Part shown: positions 5,504-13,271 of the stretch, in pieces
Position numbering within the stretch: position 1 is the stretch's first letter
Layout: each line of letters starts with the position of its first letter
DNA from: CAZTXD01 sp964617995
GTDB taxonomy: Bacteria; Actinomycetota; Acidimicrobiia; Spongiisociales; ZC4RG35
DNA length: 19,075 nucleotides
Direction: 5' to 3'
Assembly (NCBI GenBank): GCA_964617995.1
Contig: CAZTXD010000063.1
Location: 1 to 19,075, forward strand
Made by a program: the position numbers and the translations under genes
Notes under the pieces: model-generated
The model's database searches: none
Seen by the model: the letters and a program-made list of their open reading frames with translations, nothing else
What the model was told of the DNA's origin: nothing

Positions 5504-8028
5504 CCTTCCGCGACTACTTCACAGGTCTGCCCTTCGCTCCCGACCCGTTCCAGGTCGAGGCGGCGGAGTCCATCGCCTCGGGGCGTTCGGTGGTGGTCAC
5601 AGCACCCACCGGAGCGGGCAAGACACTGGTGGCGGAGGTAGCGGTGCATCTGGCACTGAAATCGGGGCAGCGAGCCTTCTACACCACCCCCATCAAGGCG
5701 CTCTCGAATCAGAAATTCGGCGACCTGACCCGCCACTACGGACCGGAGAGGGTCGGTCTCCTGACCGGTGACAACGTCATCAACGGGGACGGCGACGTGG
5801 TCGTGATGACGACCGAAGTCCTCCGCAACATGATCTACGCCCACTCCGACGCCCTGGACCGGGTGGGTGTCGTCGTGCTCGACGAAGTCCACTACCTCCA
5901 GGACCGGTTCCGGGGGGCGGTCTGGGAGGAAGTGATCATCCATGCTCCCCGCCACCTGCAGATAGTCGCTCTCTCGGCGACGATCGCCAACGGTCACGAG
6001 TTCTGCGACTGGGTGGCCACCCGCCGGGGGACCACCGATCTGGTGGTGGCGGAAGACCGACCGGTGCCGCTTCGAGCCGAGTACATGATCAAGGACCGCC
6101 GGAGCCACGAGATCACCCTGCTCCCCACGTTCGTGCACCGAGACGGCAGGAGGAGACCGAATCCCCGCATCCAGCGCATGCTCAGCCTCGAGCGGGGAAG
6201 GGCCCGCCGTTACACCACCCCCCGCCGTACCGAGGTGGTGGAGGCTCTGGAGGCAGAAAGCATGCTGCCGTCCATCTACTTCATCTTCTCCCGGGCCGGG
6301 TGCGACGCGGCCGCTCTCGCCGTGACCGAGTCGGGTTTGCGGCTCACCGACACCGACGACAGGTCCGAGATCCGGCGGGTGGTCGAGAAACGCACTGCTC
6401 ATCTCAGCGACGCCGACTTGTCGGTGCTGGGTTACGACCGCTGGGTCGCCGGCCTCGAGGCAGGTGTTGCGGCCCATCACGCCGGCATGGTTCCCGCCTT
6501 CAAGGAGACCGTCGAAGAGCTGTTCGCCGCCGGGATGCTGGGCGTCGTGTTCGCCACCGAGACGCTGGCGCTCGGCATAAACATGCCGGCGCGCACGGTC
6601 GTGCTCGAGAGCCTGTCGAAGTTCACGGGGGAGAGCCATGAGCTGATGATGGCGGGCGACTACACCCAGCTCACAGGACGCGCCGGACGGCGGGGCATCG
6701 ACGAGGTCGGTCACGGTGTTGTGCTGCACTCCCGGTTCGTCCCCTTCGAATCCGTCACCGAGATCGCCGCGGCCGGGAGTCATCCGCTGGTGTCCAGCTT
6801 CCGGCCGACCTACAACATGGCCGCGAACCTCGTTGCCAACTACGACGAGGACCAGGCGGTGGAGTTGCTCCAGGCCTCGTTCGCCCAGTACCAGCGGACG
6901 GGTGACACGGCTCAAGCCGAGAAGCGTCTGACGGAGATGGAGACCCGTCTGGCCGAGGAACGGGAACTGGCCACATGTGAGCTCGGGTCGGTGGAGGAGT
7001 ATGCGGAGCTGTTGCAGGCCGAAGGCCCGCGTGACGGAGGCGTGGCCGGAACGCTGCGGCCGGGTGATGTCATCGATGTCCCCTCCGGTTCGAGGGCGGG
7101 GCGCTACGCCGTGTTGAAGCTGCTGGCCCGCGACCGGGGCTCGCGACTGCTGGTCCTCGGCACGTCGGGGAGGGTCTCGACGATCGGTAGACGAGACGTG
7201 GTGGAGGGCTCGTCCCGGGCCGGACGCATCGACCTGCCCACCCCCTTCCGTCCCCGCGACCGTCGATTCCGTCAGGATGCCCTGCGCTCCCTCCGTCGCG
7301 TGCCAGATCCCGTCGACTCCCGGCGCCGCCGGCGAACACGTGAAGTAGTGCATCCGGTGGCAGGCTGCCCCGACGCCGACGAGCACGTTCAGGCCCTGAG
7401 GAGGGCTCGCCGCACCGAGCGTCGCATCCACCAGCTGAGGGAGTCGCTCCGGGATCGGGGCTTCGGGCTGGTCGAGGAGTTCGATGCCATCCGCTCGCTA
7501 CTCACCGAATGGGGCTATCTGGACGGATGGGACCTCACCCCCCGGGGAGTCCGGCTCCGGTTCATCTACAACGAGCTGGACCTGCTCCTGACCGAGGCGT
7601 CGGAGCGGGGGTTGCTGCTCGGCTTCGACCAGCGCGAGCTCGCCGCGTTCTGCTCCACCTTCGTGTACGAGCCACGCCGAGAAGAGAGCGGCGTTCCCGC
7701 CTGGCCCACGGCGGTGCTGGCCGATCGGTGGGACGACCTCGATGCCCTCTGGGATGAGCTCGTGGAGGCGGAGCGCCGCCACCGACTGCCCCTCTCCCGT
7801 CGCCCGGATCCGGGCGTGGCTCGGGCCGTCTACGAATGGGCGGCGGGTAGGGAGTTCGAGGACCTGACCGACCGCGCGATGGCTCCGGGTGATTTCGTCC
7901 GGGTGGCGCGTCAGCTCGTCGACCTCATCCGCCAGATCAGAGACGCCGTGCCGGAAACACGTGAGGTGGCTGCCGAAGCGCTTCGCTCCATCGATCGGGG
8001 GGTGGTCGCCGCCCAGGGAGTGGGGTGA
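5500..8028 (+). CDS. helY: Ski2/Mtr4-like superfamily 2 helicase HelY
   Basis: Probable ATP-dependent RNA helicase of the Ski2/Mtr4 group. 842 residues. Motif I is APTGAGKT (35-42) and motif Ia TTPIKALSNQK. Motif II is DEVH (128-131), followed by HYLQDRFRGAVWEE. Motif III is SAT (159-161). In RecA domain 2 there are HHAGMVPAFKE and VVFATETLALGINMPAR, and motif VI is QLTGRAGRRG (390-399). The region of about 410-842 matches the winged-helix, arch and helical-bundle organisation of Ski2-like proteins, including an Arg/Asp-rich segment at about 560-630. It starts at GTG 5500, overlapping the tatC stop. The order tatA-tatC-helY is conserved with M. tuberculosis Rv2094c-Rv2092c, which supports the name. 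The RNA substrate is not known from sequence. Confidence 0.93.
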   Translation: MTFRDYFTGLPFAPDPFQVEAAESIASGRSVVVTAPTGAGKTLVAEVAVHLALKSGQRAFYTTPIKALSNQKFGDLTRHYGPERVGLLTGDNVINGDGDVVVMTTEVLRNMIYAHSDALDRVGVVVLDEVHYLQDRFRGAVWEEVIIHAPRHLQIVALSATIANGHEFCDWVATRRGTTDLVVAEDRPVPLRAEYMIKDRRSHEITLLPTFVHRDGRRRPNPRIQRMLSLERGRARRYTTPRRTEVVEALEAESMLPSIYFIFSRAGCDAAALAVTESGLRLTDTDDRSEIRRVVEKRTAHLSDADLSVLGYDRWVAGLEAGVAAHHAGMVPAFKETVEELFAAGMLGVVFATETLALGINMPARTVVLESLSKFTGESHELMMAGDYTQLTGRAGRRGIDEVGHGVVLHSRFVPFESVTEIAAAGSHPLVSSFRPTYNMAANLVANYDEDQAVELLQASFAQYQRTGDTAQAEKRLTEMETRLAEERELATCELGSVEEYAELLQAEGPRDGGVAGTLRPGDVIDVPSGSRAGRYAVLKLLARDRGSRLLVLGTSGRVSTIGRRDVVEGSSRAGRIDLPTPFRPRDRRFRQDALRSLRRVPDPVDSRRRRRTREVVHPVAGCPDADEHVQALRRARRTERRIHQLRESLRDRGFGLVEEFDAIRSLLTEWGYLDGWDLTPRGVRLRFIYNELDLLLTEASERGLLLGFDQRELAAFCSTFVYEPRREESGVPAWPTAVLADRWDDLDALWDELVEAERRHRLPLSRRPDPGVARAVYEWAAGREFEDLTDRAMAPGDFVRVARQLVDLIRQIRDAVPETREVAAEALRSIDRGVVAAQGVG

Positions 8029-8903
8029 TGCGCTGGGTCGTCGGGGTGAATCGGGCAGCCGGCCCGCGCCCGGTGGATGTCCGGCGAGTGGAACGAGCCC
8101 TGGCCGATGCCGGGGTGGAGGCCGACGTCGAGACATTGGGTGACGTGGCCGAGATGAAGCGTTTCGTCCGGGAGGCAGCCGGGGTCGAGCGACTGGCGGT
8201 GGTGGGGGGTGACGGCACCGTGAACCTGACCGTGAACACCCTCTACGAGACCGGGGACGGCCCCTTCCCGATTCTCGGTGTCGTGCCGGCCGGCACAGGC
8301 TGCGACCTCCTGCGGACCTTTGGCATCCCCCAGGAGATGGAAGGCGCCGCCCACCATCTGCGGGGCGACGCCGTCTACACGATCGACGTAGGAGTCCTCT
8401 CCGGTGATTGGGGGGAGCGTCACTTCGTGAACGTAGGTCAGGCCGGAGTGGGAGCGGCAGCCACCGAGACAGCGGTGAGGATCCCACGCCGGCTCGGCTC
8501 CCAGCGCTACATCATCGCGTTCGGCATGCGCCTGGTCCGTTTCCCGGCGGGAGAGGTGGAGCTGGCCACCGAACGAAGGACCCATCGGGGACGGGCCCTG
8601 GCCGTGATCGTCGCCAACGCCCAGTTCTTCGCCGGTGGGTGGAACATAGCTCCCAAGGCGATGCTGGTCGACGGAGCCTTCGACCTGCAGGTCATCGACT
8701 CCGCCAAACTGGCGGCGCCCGCCCTGGTGCCGAAGGTGATGAGGGGGCTGCACCTGCGCGAACCGGGTGTGACCCGGATCTCCTCTCGGAGATTTCGTCT
8801 CGAGACTCAGCATCCCTGGCCGGTGGAAGTCGACGGTGACGCCATCGGGAATACACCTGTGGAGGGATGGGTTCTCCCCGCAGCCATTCGCCTGAAGATC
8901 TGA
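8028..8903 (+). CDS. Diacylglycerol/lipid kinase family protein
   Basis: ATP-dependent lipid kinase of the DAGK catalytic (YegS/BmrU/DgkB) family, likely phosphorylating diacylglycerol or a related lipid at the membrane face. 291 residues from ATG 8028. The nucleotide-binding VVGGDGTVN lies at about 58-66. VPAGTGCDLLRTF (86-98) corresponds to the family's GTxND(F/L)AR motif, with Cys in place of the usual Asn. GGWNIAPKAMLVDGAFDLQVI is the conserved D-G-x-x-x-(L/V) region, and VEVDGDAI lies near the C-terminus. ATG 8028 shares its A with the helY stop (TGATG); a GTG at 8025 directly before it is an alternative. A gggagtgggg run upstream could serve as ribosome-binding site. Substrate specificity cannot be read from the sequence, and other members act on sphingolipids or phosphatidylglycerol. 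Confidence 0.87.
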   Translation: MRWVVGVNRAAGPRPVDVRRVERALADAGVEADVETLGDVAEMKRFVREAAGVERLAVVGGDGTVNLTVNTLYETGDGPFPILGVVPAGTGCDLLRTFGIPQEMEGAAHHLRGDAVYTIDVGVLSGDWGERHFVNVGQAGVGAAATETAVRIPRRLGSQRYIIAFGMRLVRFPAGEVELATERRTHRGRALAVIVANAQFFAGGWNIAPKAMLVDGAFDLQVIDSAKLAAPALVPKVMRGLHLREPGVTRISSRRFRLETQHPWPVEVDGDAIGNTPVEGWVLPAAIRLKI

Positions 8904-8935
8904 ATTAGGCTCGGACGACGCCGGCAGGCGCCGCC

Positions 8936-8941
8936 TATACT
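8936..8941 (+). promoter_or_regulatory. -10 element upstream of the acidic DUF4193-like gene
   Basis: TATACT is a near-consensus -10 hexamer. The predicted TSS would fall around 8948, giving a leader of about 28 nt that contains the Shine-Dalgarno-like tggggga (8962-8968) before ATG 8976. Unlike the other promoters in this window, this one would make a leadered mRNA. The -35 region (tcggac, 8911-8916, 19-nt spacer) is poor. Confidence 0.5.
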
Positions 8942-8975
8942 CCCGGCCGCCCCGAACCAACTGGGGGACATTGGA

Positions 8976-9452
8976 ATGACCGACGACATCGAAGAAGAGT
9001 TCGACGACCAGTCGGACGAGGAAGATTTCGACGAGGAAGACATCGACCTCGACGACGACGACGTCGTTGATCTCGACGAGGACGTCGACATCGATGAAGA
9101 CCTCGAGGAAGACGTGGAGGAAGACCTCGAGTCCGATCTCGAATCCGCCTTCGATGCCGATCTCGACGACGACGATGACGAAGGCGACGACAGCGACGAC
9201 GAGGAGACGGCCGAGGCTCTCGACGAGCTGGAAGCCGAGGAGCTCGAGTTGCTCGACGAGGAGGTCGAAGACGCCCTGCTGGTCGACGAAGCCGCCGAGC
9301 TCAGGGCCATCAGACGGGAGGAGCTGACCCTCAATGTCGACGCCCAGCTGCAACGCTCCGACGAGTTCGTCTGCCAGTCCTGCTTCCTCGTGAAACGGGT
9401 CAGCCAGCTCGCCAACAGACGGAAGATGATCTGCTACGACTGTGCCGACTGA
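8976..9452 (+). CDS. DUF4193-type zinc-ribbon protein with a very acidic N-terminal extension
   Basis: 158 residues. The C-terminal part DEFVCQSCFLVKRVSQL...MICYDCAD carries C133-x2-C136 and C153-x2-C156. It closely resembles the end of the actinobacterial DUF4193 family (about 100 residues, function unknown, as in M. tuberculosis Rv2708c). Residues 1-110 are almost entirely Asp/Glu with scattered Leu, Ile and Val (runs such as DLDDDDVVDLDEDVDIDEDL), much more acidic and longer than I know for the family. The start ATG 8976 has a gggga ribosome-binding site 7 nt upstream. The 3' end overlaps the next gene by 11 nt. The cysteines suggest a structural zinc site. The acidic region may be disordered, mimic nucleic acid or bind basic proteins, which is inference only. 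Confidence 0.82.
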   Translation: MTDDIEEEFDDQSDEEDFDEEDIDLDDDDVVDLDEDVDIDEDLEEDVEEDLESDLESAFDADLDDDDDEGDDSDDEETAEALDELEAEELELLDEEVEDALLVDEAAELRAIRREELTLNVDAQLQRSDEFVCQSCFLVKRVSQLANRRKMICYDCAD

Positions 9453-10188
9453 GGCTGTCACCGTCGTCGTTCCCACCTACAACGAGAGGGACAACCTGCC
9501 CCATCTGGCAGCGGCAGTGCTGCTTCACGGTTACTCCCTCCTGATCGTTGACGACGGGTCTCCCGACGGCACAGGCGACATCGCCGACGACATCGCCGCC
9601 GACCTGACCCGGGTGAGTGTCATCCACCGGAGCCACAAGCAGGGCCTCGGTCCCGCTTACGCAGCCGGGTTCGAGCGTGCGCTCGCCGACGGAGCGGAGG
9701 TGGTCGTGGAGATGGACGCCGACTTCTCCCACAATCCCGAGGATCTCCCCAGGCTGATCCAAGCCTTGACCGACGGCGCCGATGTCGCCATCGGATCGAG
9801 ATACGTCCCCGGCGGCGGCACCCCCGATTGGCCCATGCGGCGCCGCTTCCTGTCCAGAGGAGGAAACACCTACGCCCGGGTGATGCTGGGGATCCCCATC
9901 CACGACGCCACCGCCGGATTCAGGGCGTTCCGGGCGGAAGCGCTGGCAGCGTTGCCGTTCCGGGAGGCTGAGGCCTCGGGATACGGGTTCCAGGTGGAGA
10001 TGGCGTGGAGGGCGCACCTGGCCGGACTGGACATCCGGGAGGTTCCCATCCTGTTCCGGGATCGGCTCAGAGGCACCTCCAAGATGGGCTTGCCCATCGT
10101 GGCGGAGGCGATGTGGCTCGTGACCAGATGGGGCCTGGCGAGACTGGCGGGACGGAGCGGGTCGGCCGAGTCTTCCCGGGACCGATGA
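9442..10188 (+). CDS. Polyprenol monophosphomannose synthase-like GT2 glycosyltransferase
   Basis: GT-A fold glycosyltransferase of the dolichyl-phosphate mannosyltransferase (DPM1/Ppm1 catalytic domain) group, which transfers mannose from GDP-Man to a polyprenyl phosphate for lipoglycan and protein O-mannosylation. 248 residues. VVVPTYNERDNL (8-19), IVDDGSPDGTG (35-45), GLGPAYAAGFERAL (68-81), the metal-binding MDADFSHNPED (91-101), AIGSRYVPGG (116-125), DATAGFRAFR and a VPILFRDRLRGTSKM loop are all DPM1-like. There is no C-terminal membrane domain and no fused Lnt domain, unlike some mycobacterial Ppm1 proteins, so it must associate with the membrane otherwise. GTG 9442 lies inside the end of the preceding gene and the stop overlaps the GNAT gene (ATGA). 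Donor and acceptor are inferred from family. Confidence 0.88.
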   Translation: MPTEAVTVVVPTYNERDNLPHLAAAVLLHGYSLLIVDDGSPDGTGDIADDIAADLTRVSVIHRSHKQGLGPAYAAGFERALADGAEVVVEMDADFSHNPEDLPRLIQALTDGADVAIGSRYVPGGGTPDWPMRRRFLSRGGNTYARVMLGIPIHDATAGFRAFRAEALAALPFREAEASGYGFQVEMAWRAHLAGLDIREVPILFRDRLRGTSKMGLPIVAEAMWLVTRWGLARLAGRSGSAESSRDR

Positions 10189-10694
10189 AGGTCGAGGCTC
10201 GTCCTGCGGCGGAGGTGGATCTGCCCACCCTGGTCGAACTGTATCGTCGGCTCGAAGAGGAGATGACGGGCCTGCATCCCATGTGGCCCCGAGCCGACGG
10301 GCTGGTGGAGCCGGTGGAGGACTCCCTTCTCGCTGCCCTGGAGGATCCCGACACTCTCCTCCTGGTCGGTGAGGTCGATGGAGTCCCGTTGGGATTCATA
10401 CTCGGCAGGGTCGAACTTTCGCTCCCTCAGGCAGGCTACGAGGAGATCGGCGTCATACGGCTCGTGTTCACCGACCCCGAAGCCCGGGAGATCGGTGTGG
10501 CCGAAGCGTTGCGAGACGAGGTCATGTCGCTGTTTCGTCGGCGGGGGATAACCAAGTTCGACGCTCATGTCCTTCCCGGTCATCGCCTGGCCAAGAACTT
10601 CTTCGAAGCAGGCGGCTTCTCCGCCCGCTCGATCGTGATGCACCACGACGACCATCCCACCGAACGGCCCGGACGTGACCCCCGGCGCTTCTGA
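10185..10694 (+). CDS. GNAT-family N-acetyltransferase
   Basis: 169-residue single-domain GCN5-related acetyltransferase that would transfer an acetyl group from acetyl-CoA to an amine. The N-terminal VEARPAAEVDLPTLVELYRRLEEEM is the usual first strand-helix. The central strands (LLLVGEVDGVPLGFILGRVEL) are followed by the pyrophosphate-binding motif region IRLVFTDPEAREIGVAEALRDEV, with R-x-x-G-x-A. The C-terminal ITKFDAHVLPGHRLAKNFFEAGGF fits motif B (a residue that moves away from the main chain, then FFEAGGF for the usual FYEKxGF). ATG 10185 overlaps the glycosyltransferase stop (ATGA). The frame is open upstream but only inside that gene. The 3' end overlaps the Nudix gene by 20 nt. The substrate is not deducible. 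Confidence 0.85.
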   Translation: MKVEARPAAEVDLPTLVELYRRLEEEMTGLHPMWPRADGLVEPVEDSLLAALEDPDTLLLVGEVDGVPLGFILGRVELSLPQAGYEEIGVIRLVFTDPEAREIGVAEALRDEVMSLFRRRGITKFDAHVLPGHRLAKNFFEAGGFSARSIVMHHDDHPTERPGRDPRRF

Positions 10695-11103
10695 CAGGCC
10701 CATCCCGGGTGTCGGGGTGGTGGTGGTACACGAAGGCCGGCTGCTGCTCGTCCGACGCTCGAACGAACCACGCATGGGACAGTGGGCGGTGCCGGGGGGC
10801 AAGGTCGAGCTGGGCGAGACGATGCTCGACGCCGGACGCAGGGAGGTGAGAGAGGAGACCGGCCTCGAAGTGGAGATCGGGGAGGTCGTCTGGGCCGGTG
10901 AGACCGTGGGGCCGGGTCGGCCACCGGCCTGGCACTACGTCCTGGTCGATTTCATCGGAGCGCTGGTAGGCGGAAGCCTCCGGGCCGGAGACGACGCCGC
11001 CGAGGCAGCCTGGTTCACCGTCGAGGAAGCCCGTTCCCTGCCGCTGACCCCGACGATGCCCGCGCTGTTGGACGAGCTCGTGCGCCGCGGCATCGTCGCG
11101 TGA
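10675..11103 (+). CDS. Nudix hydrolase
   Basis: 142-residue pyrophosphohydrolase acting on a nucleoside diphosphate linked to another moiety. It contains a complete Nudix box, G-x5-E-x7-R-E-U-x-E-E-x-G-U, at residues 42-64 (GKVELGE, then REVREETGL). The preceding IPGVGVVVVHEGRLLLVRRSNEPRMGQWAVPGG is the typical strand-loop lead-in of MutT/ADP-ribose-pyrophosphatase-like members, and AAWFTVEEARSLPLTP is the usual following helix motif. The start is GTG 10675, overlapping the GNAT gene by 20 nt; no good Shine-Dalgarno is visible, so the gene probably depends on coupling. The substrate (damaged nucleotide, ADP-ribose or other) cannot be told from the sequence. Confidence 0.9.
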   Translation: MTPGASDRPIPGVGVVVVHEGRLLLVRRSNEPRMGQWAVPGGKVELGETMLDAGRREVREETGLEVEIGEVVWAGETVGPGRPPAWHYVLVDFIGALVGGSLRAGDDAAEAAWFTVEEARSLPLTPTMPALLDELVRRGIVA

Positions 11104-11127
11104 CGGGTTCTCAGACGAAGGCTTCGC

Positions 11128-11133
11128 TACCGT
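11128..11133 (+). promoter_or_regulatory. -10 element for leaderless M20 peptidase transcript
   Basis: TACCGT matches TAnnnT and ends exactly 7 nt before GTG 11141, the same geometry as at pafA, the 48-codon ORF and the crotonase gene. It overlaps the alternative GTG 11132, which argues against that upstream start. Confidence 0.4.
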
Positions 11134-11140
11134 GAGAGAC

Positions 11141-12469
11141 GTGGACGTGACTGTTGACCTCCTTCGCCGGCTCATCCAGAACCAGTGCGTGAACGACGGG
11201 ACCCCCGAGTCGGGTCAGGAGTGGAGATCCGTGGAGACACTGGTCGACTACCTGGGGGTTCGGGGCGAGATCGTCGAACCGGCCCCGGGACGGCAATCGA
11301 TGATCTATCGGATTCCCGGAGCGAACCCCGACGCCCCGAGCCTGGCCCTCGTTCCCCACCTCGATGTCGTGCCCGTCAGCGCCGATGGATGGTCGGTTGA
11401 TCCGTTCCGGGCCGAGATCTCCGACGGTTTCGTCTGGGGTAGGGGAGCGGTCGACATGCTCAACGTCACTGCCGCCATGGCCACCGTCTTTCGCCCCTAC
11501 CTGCACGGCGGGAAACGGCTGGAGGGGGACCTCGTCTTCATCGCCGTCGCCGACGAGGAGAACTCCGGACTGTTGGGGGCGAAATACCTGGTGGAGAACC
11601 ACTGGGACCTGGTGAGGGCCGACTACCTGCTCACAGAGGTCGCCTACCCCTCGATCCCGACCGAGTCAGGGCCGGTGTACCCGGTGGCGGTGGGGGAGAA
11701 AGGCCCGTACTGGACGAGGATGACGACGACCGGCACGCCCGGTCACGGCTCGGCTCCCTTCGGTGCCGACAACGCCATCCGGACGATGGTCGAGGCACTC
11801 CACGGACTGTTCACCACCCCGATGCCGGTGGCGATCACCGACGAGTGGAAGGAGTTCGTGGCAGGTCTCGAGCTCGAGGAAGATCTCGCCGACGCCCTCG
11901 TCGACCCCGATCGCGTGGACGAGATGATCGAGGATCTGGCAGTCGACGATCCCACCTTCGCACGCTACGTCCATGCCGCCACGCACCTGACGGTGTCGCC
12001 CAACACCGCCACGGGAGGGGTCAAAGCCAACGTCGTGGCAGATTCAGCGGCGTCGGAGATCGACCTCAGAGCCCTCCCCGGCATGGACCGGGAATACGTC
12101 GATCAGCACCTACGCAAGGCCATGGGCAACGTCGCCGATCAGGTCGACCTCATACCGATGGCGGACCATCTCCCGAGTATCTCGTCACGGGGCAACCCCC
12201 TGTGGGAGGCGATCGTCGATGGCATCGAGACACACACCGGGTCGCGACGCGTCGTTCCCGCCCTCATGACGGTGGCAACCGATGCCCGCTTCTGGAGGGA
12301 ACGGGGGACGATCGCTTACGGTGTGGGGTTGTTCGACGATCGAATCGAGTTCGGTGAGTTCCTCAGCCTCTTCCACGGTCACGACGAGCGCGTGTCGGTG
12401 GAGTCGGTCATCCGCACCACCGTCCTCCTGGACACTGTTCTGGAGAACTTCGGATCACCCCGGGCATGA
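11141..12469 (+). CDS. M20-family zinc metallopeptidase / amidohydrolase
   Basis: Co-catalytic dinuclear zinc hydrolase of the M20 (ArgE/DapE/ACY1/CPG2) family, cleaving an amide or peptide bond. 442 residues from GTG 11141. Metal ligands are in place: VPHLDVVP gives His73 with Asp75, GRGAVDML the bridging Asp105, VADEENSG the catalytic base and ligand Glu139-Glu140, LLTEVAY a ligand-position acidic residue (Glu166), and FHGHDERV the C-terminal His. The dimerisation/lid domain holds GTPGHGSAPFGADNA and is large, with an acidic insertion LELEEDLADALVDPDRVDEMIEDL. GTG 11132, three codons upstream, would also be in frame but overlaps the -10 hexamer, so 11141 is chosen. The stop overlaps the HAD gene (ATGA). 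Substrate unknown; this subgroup (ACY1-like, long lid) often has broad aminoacylase or dipeptidase activity. Confidence 0.87.
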   Translation: MDVTVDLLRRLIQNQCVNDGTPESGQEWRSVETLVDYLGVRGEIVEPAPGRQSMIYRIPGANPDAPSLALVPHLDVVPVSADGWSVDPFRAEISDGFVWGRGAVDMLNVTAAMATVFRPYLHGGKRLEGDLVFIAVADEENSGLLGAKYLVENHWDLVRADYLLTEVAYPSIPTESGPVYPVAVGEKGPYWTRMTTTGTPGHGSAPFGADNAIRTMVEALHGLFTTPMPVAITDEWKEFVAGLELEEDLADALVDPDRVDEMIEDLAVDDPTFARYVHAATHLTVSPNTATGGVKANVVADSAASEIDLRALPGMDREYVDQHLRKAMGNVADQVDLIPMADHLPSISSRGNPLWEAIVDGIETHTGSRRVVPALMTVATDARFWRERGTIAYGVGLFDDRIEFGEFLSLFHGHDERVSVESVIRTTVLLDTVLENFGSPRA

Positions 12470-13260
12470 GAGCAGCCGTCGTCTGCGACCTCGACGGGGT
12501 CGTGTACCTGGGCGACCAGCCGACGTCGGGAGCGCGGGAGGCGCTGCTGGCCCTGGAGGAGGCAGGGCTCACGATTTCGTTCGCCACCAACAACTCCGCC
12601 CGCGAGCCCGCAGCGGTGGCCGCCAAGCTCGCCCGGGTGGTCGGCTACGACGCCGGCACCGATCAGATCATCACCTCGTCGCTGGTGGCCGCCTCCCTCA
12701 TCGACGAGGGGCCGGTACTGATAATGGGCGAATCGGGGGTGGAAGCTGCAGTGCTCGAAGCGGGTTTCACCCTCACCGACGATGCCGGGTCCGCCGCCAC
12801 GGTCGTGGTCGGTCTCGACCGCAACCTGAGCTATGAAAGGGTCGCGCTGGCGGCCGCGGCAGCCCGGGCCGGAGCCAGGCTCATCGTCACCAACCGTGAC
12901 CCCACCTTCCCCGCCCAGTCGGGTCTGTTGCCGGGGGCGGGAGCGTGCGCCGCTGCCGTGGAGACGGCAGCGGGAGTCCGCGGTGTCACGGCCGGCAAGC
13001 CGAGCGAGGCGATGCGCGGCATGATCGAACGGCGCCATCCCGAGGGTCCGATCTGGATGGTGGGGGACCGGCCGGACACCGACATCGCCCTCGCCAACGG
13101 TGGGCGATGGCGTTCGATACTGGTGCTCACGGGAGTGACGCCCGACTACGAGGATCCCGACCCCAAACCCGATCACGTCGCTGCCGACCTCGCCGGCGCC
13201 GTCAGGTTGATCCTCGAGGATGACGGACGCGTGCCTGGGATGTGGCGCCCCCATCGGTGA
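12466..13260 (+). CDS. HAD-superfamily phosphatase, NagD/class IIA (glycerol-3-phosphate phosphatase-like)
   Basis: 264-residue HAD hydrolase. Motif I is CDLDGVVYLG with nucleophile Asp8 and acid/base Asp10. Motif II is the FATNNS segment (39-44). Motif III is GKPSEAM with Lys178. Motif IV is VGDRPDTDIALANGG with Asp201 and Asp206. The C2-type cap lies between motifs II and III. By position (upstream of the small ORF, tlyA, nadK and recN) it corresponds to M. tuberculosis Rv1692, described as a D,L-glycerol-3-phosphate phosphatase that recycles glycerophospholipid head groups; the same activity is inferred here. ATG 12466 overlaps the M20 peptidase stop. The last six bases of its frame overlap the -10 hexamer of the next small gene. 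Confidence 0.88.
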   Translation: MRAAVVCDLDGVVYLGDQPTSGAREALLALEEAGLTISFATNNSAREPAAVAAKLARVVGYDAGTDQIITSSLVAASLIDEGPVLIMGESGVEAAVLEAGFTLTDDAGSAATVVVGLDRNLSYERVALAAAAARAGARLIVTNRDPTFPAQSGLLPGAGACAAAVETAAGVRGVTAGKPSEAMRGMIERRHPEGPIWMVGDRPDTDIALANGGRWRSILVLTGVTPDYEDPDPKPDHVAADLAGAVRLILEDDGRVPGMWRPHR

Positions 13261-13264
13261 TAAT
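13259..13264 (+). promoter_or_regulatory. -10 element for leaderless transcript of the 48-codon ORF and tlyA block
   Basis: GATAAT is one base off the TATAAT consensus, lies across the HAD gene stop and ends 7 nt before ATG 13272. There is no Shine-Dalgarno before that ATG. An internal promoter here would let the small ORF, tlyA, nadK and recN be transcribed apart from the peptidase and phosphatase. Confidence 0.5.
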
Positions 13265-13271
13265 GGGCACC

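Noticed and set aside
6418..6435. TTGTCGGTG followed by TACGAC inside helY
   Set aside because: Resembles the same damage-promoter motif, but spacing to the hexamer is 6 instead of 8, the hexamer lacks the final T, and it is deep in coding sequence.
5449..7431. A 660-codon open frame on the minus strand opposite helY
   Set aside because: High-GC antisense shadow. The plus strand carries all helicase motifs, and the antisense protein is His/Gly/Arg/Val-rich with no recognisable domain.
8976..9320. GAC/GAG-rich tract as a CRISPR-like or tandem DNA repeat
   Set aside because: No fixed unit or spacer structure; the bias follows the Asp/Glu codons of a single open frame.
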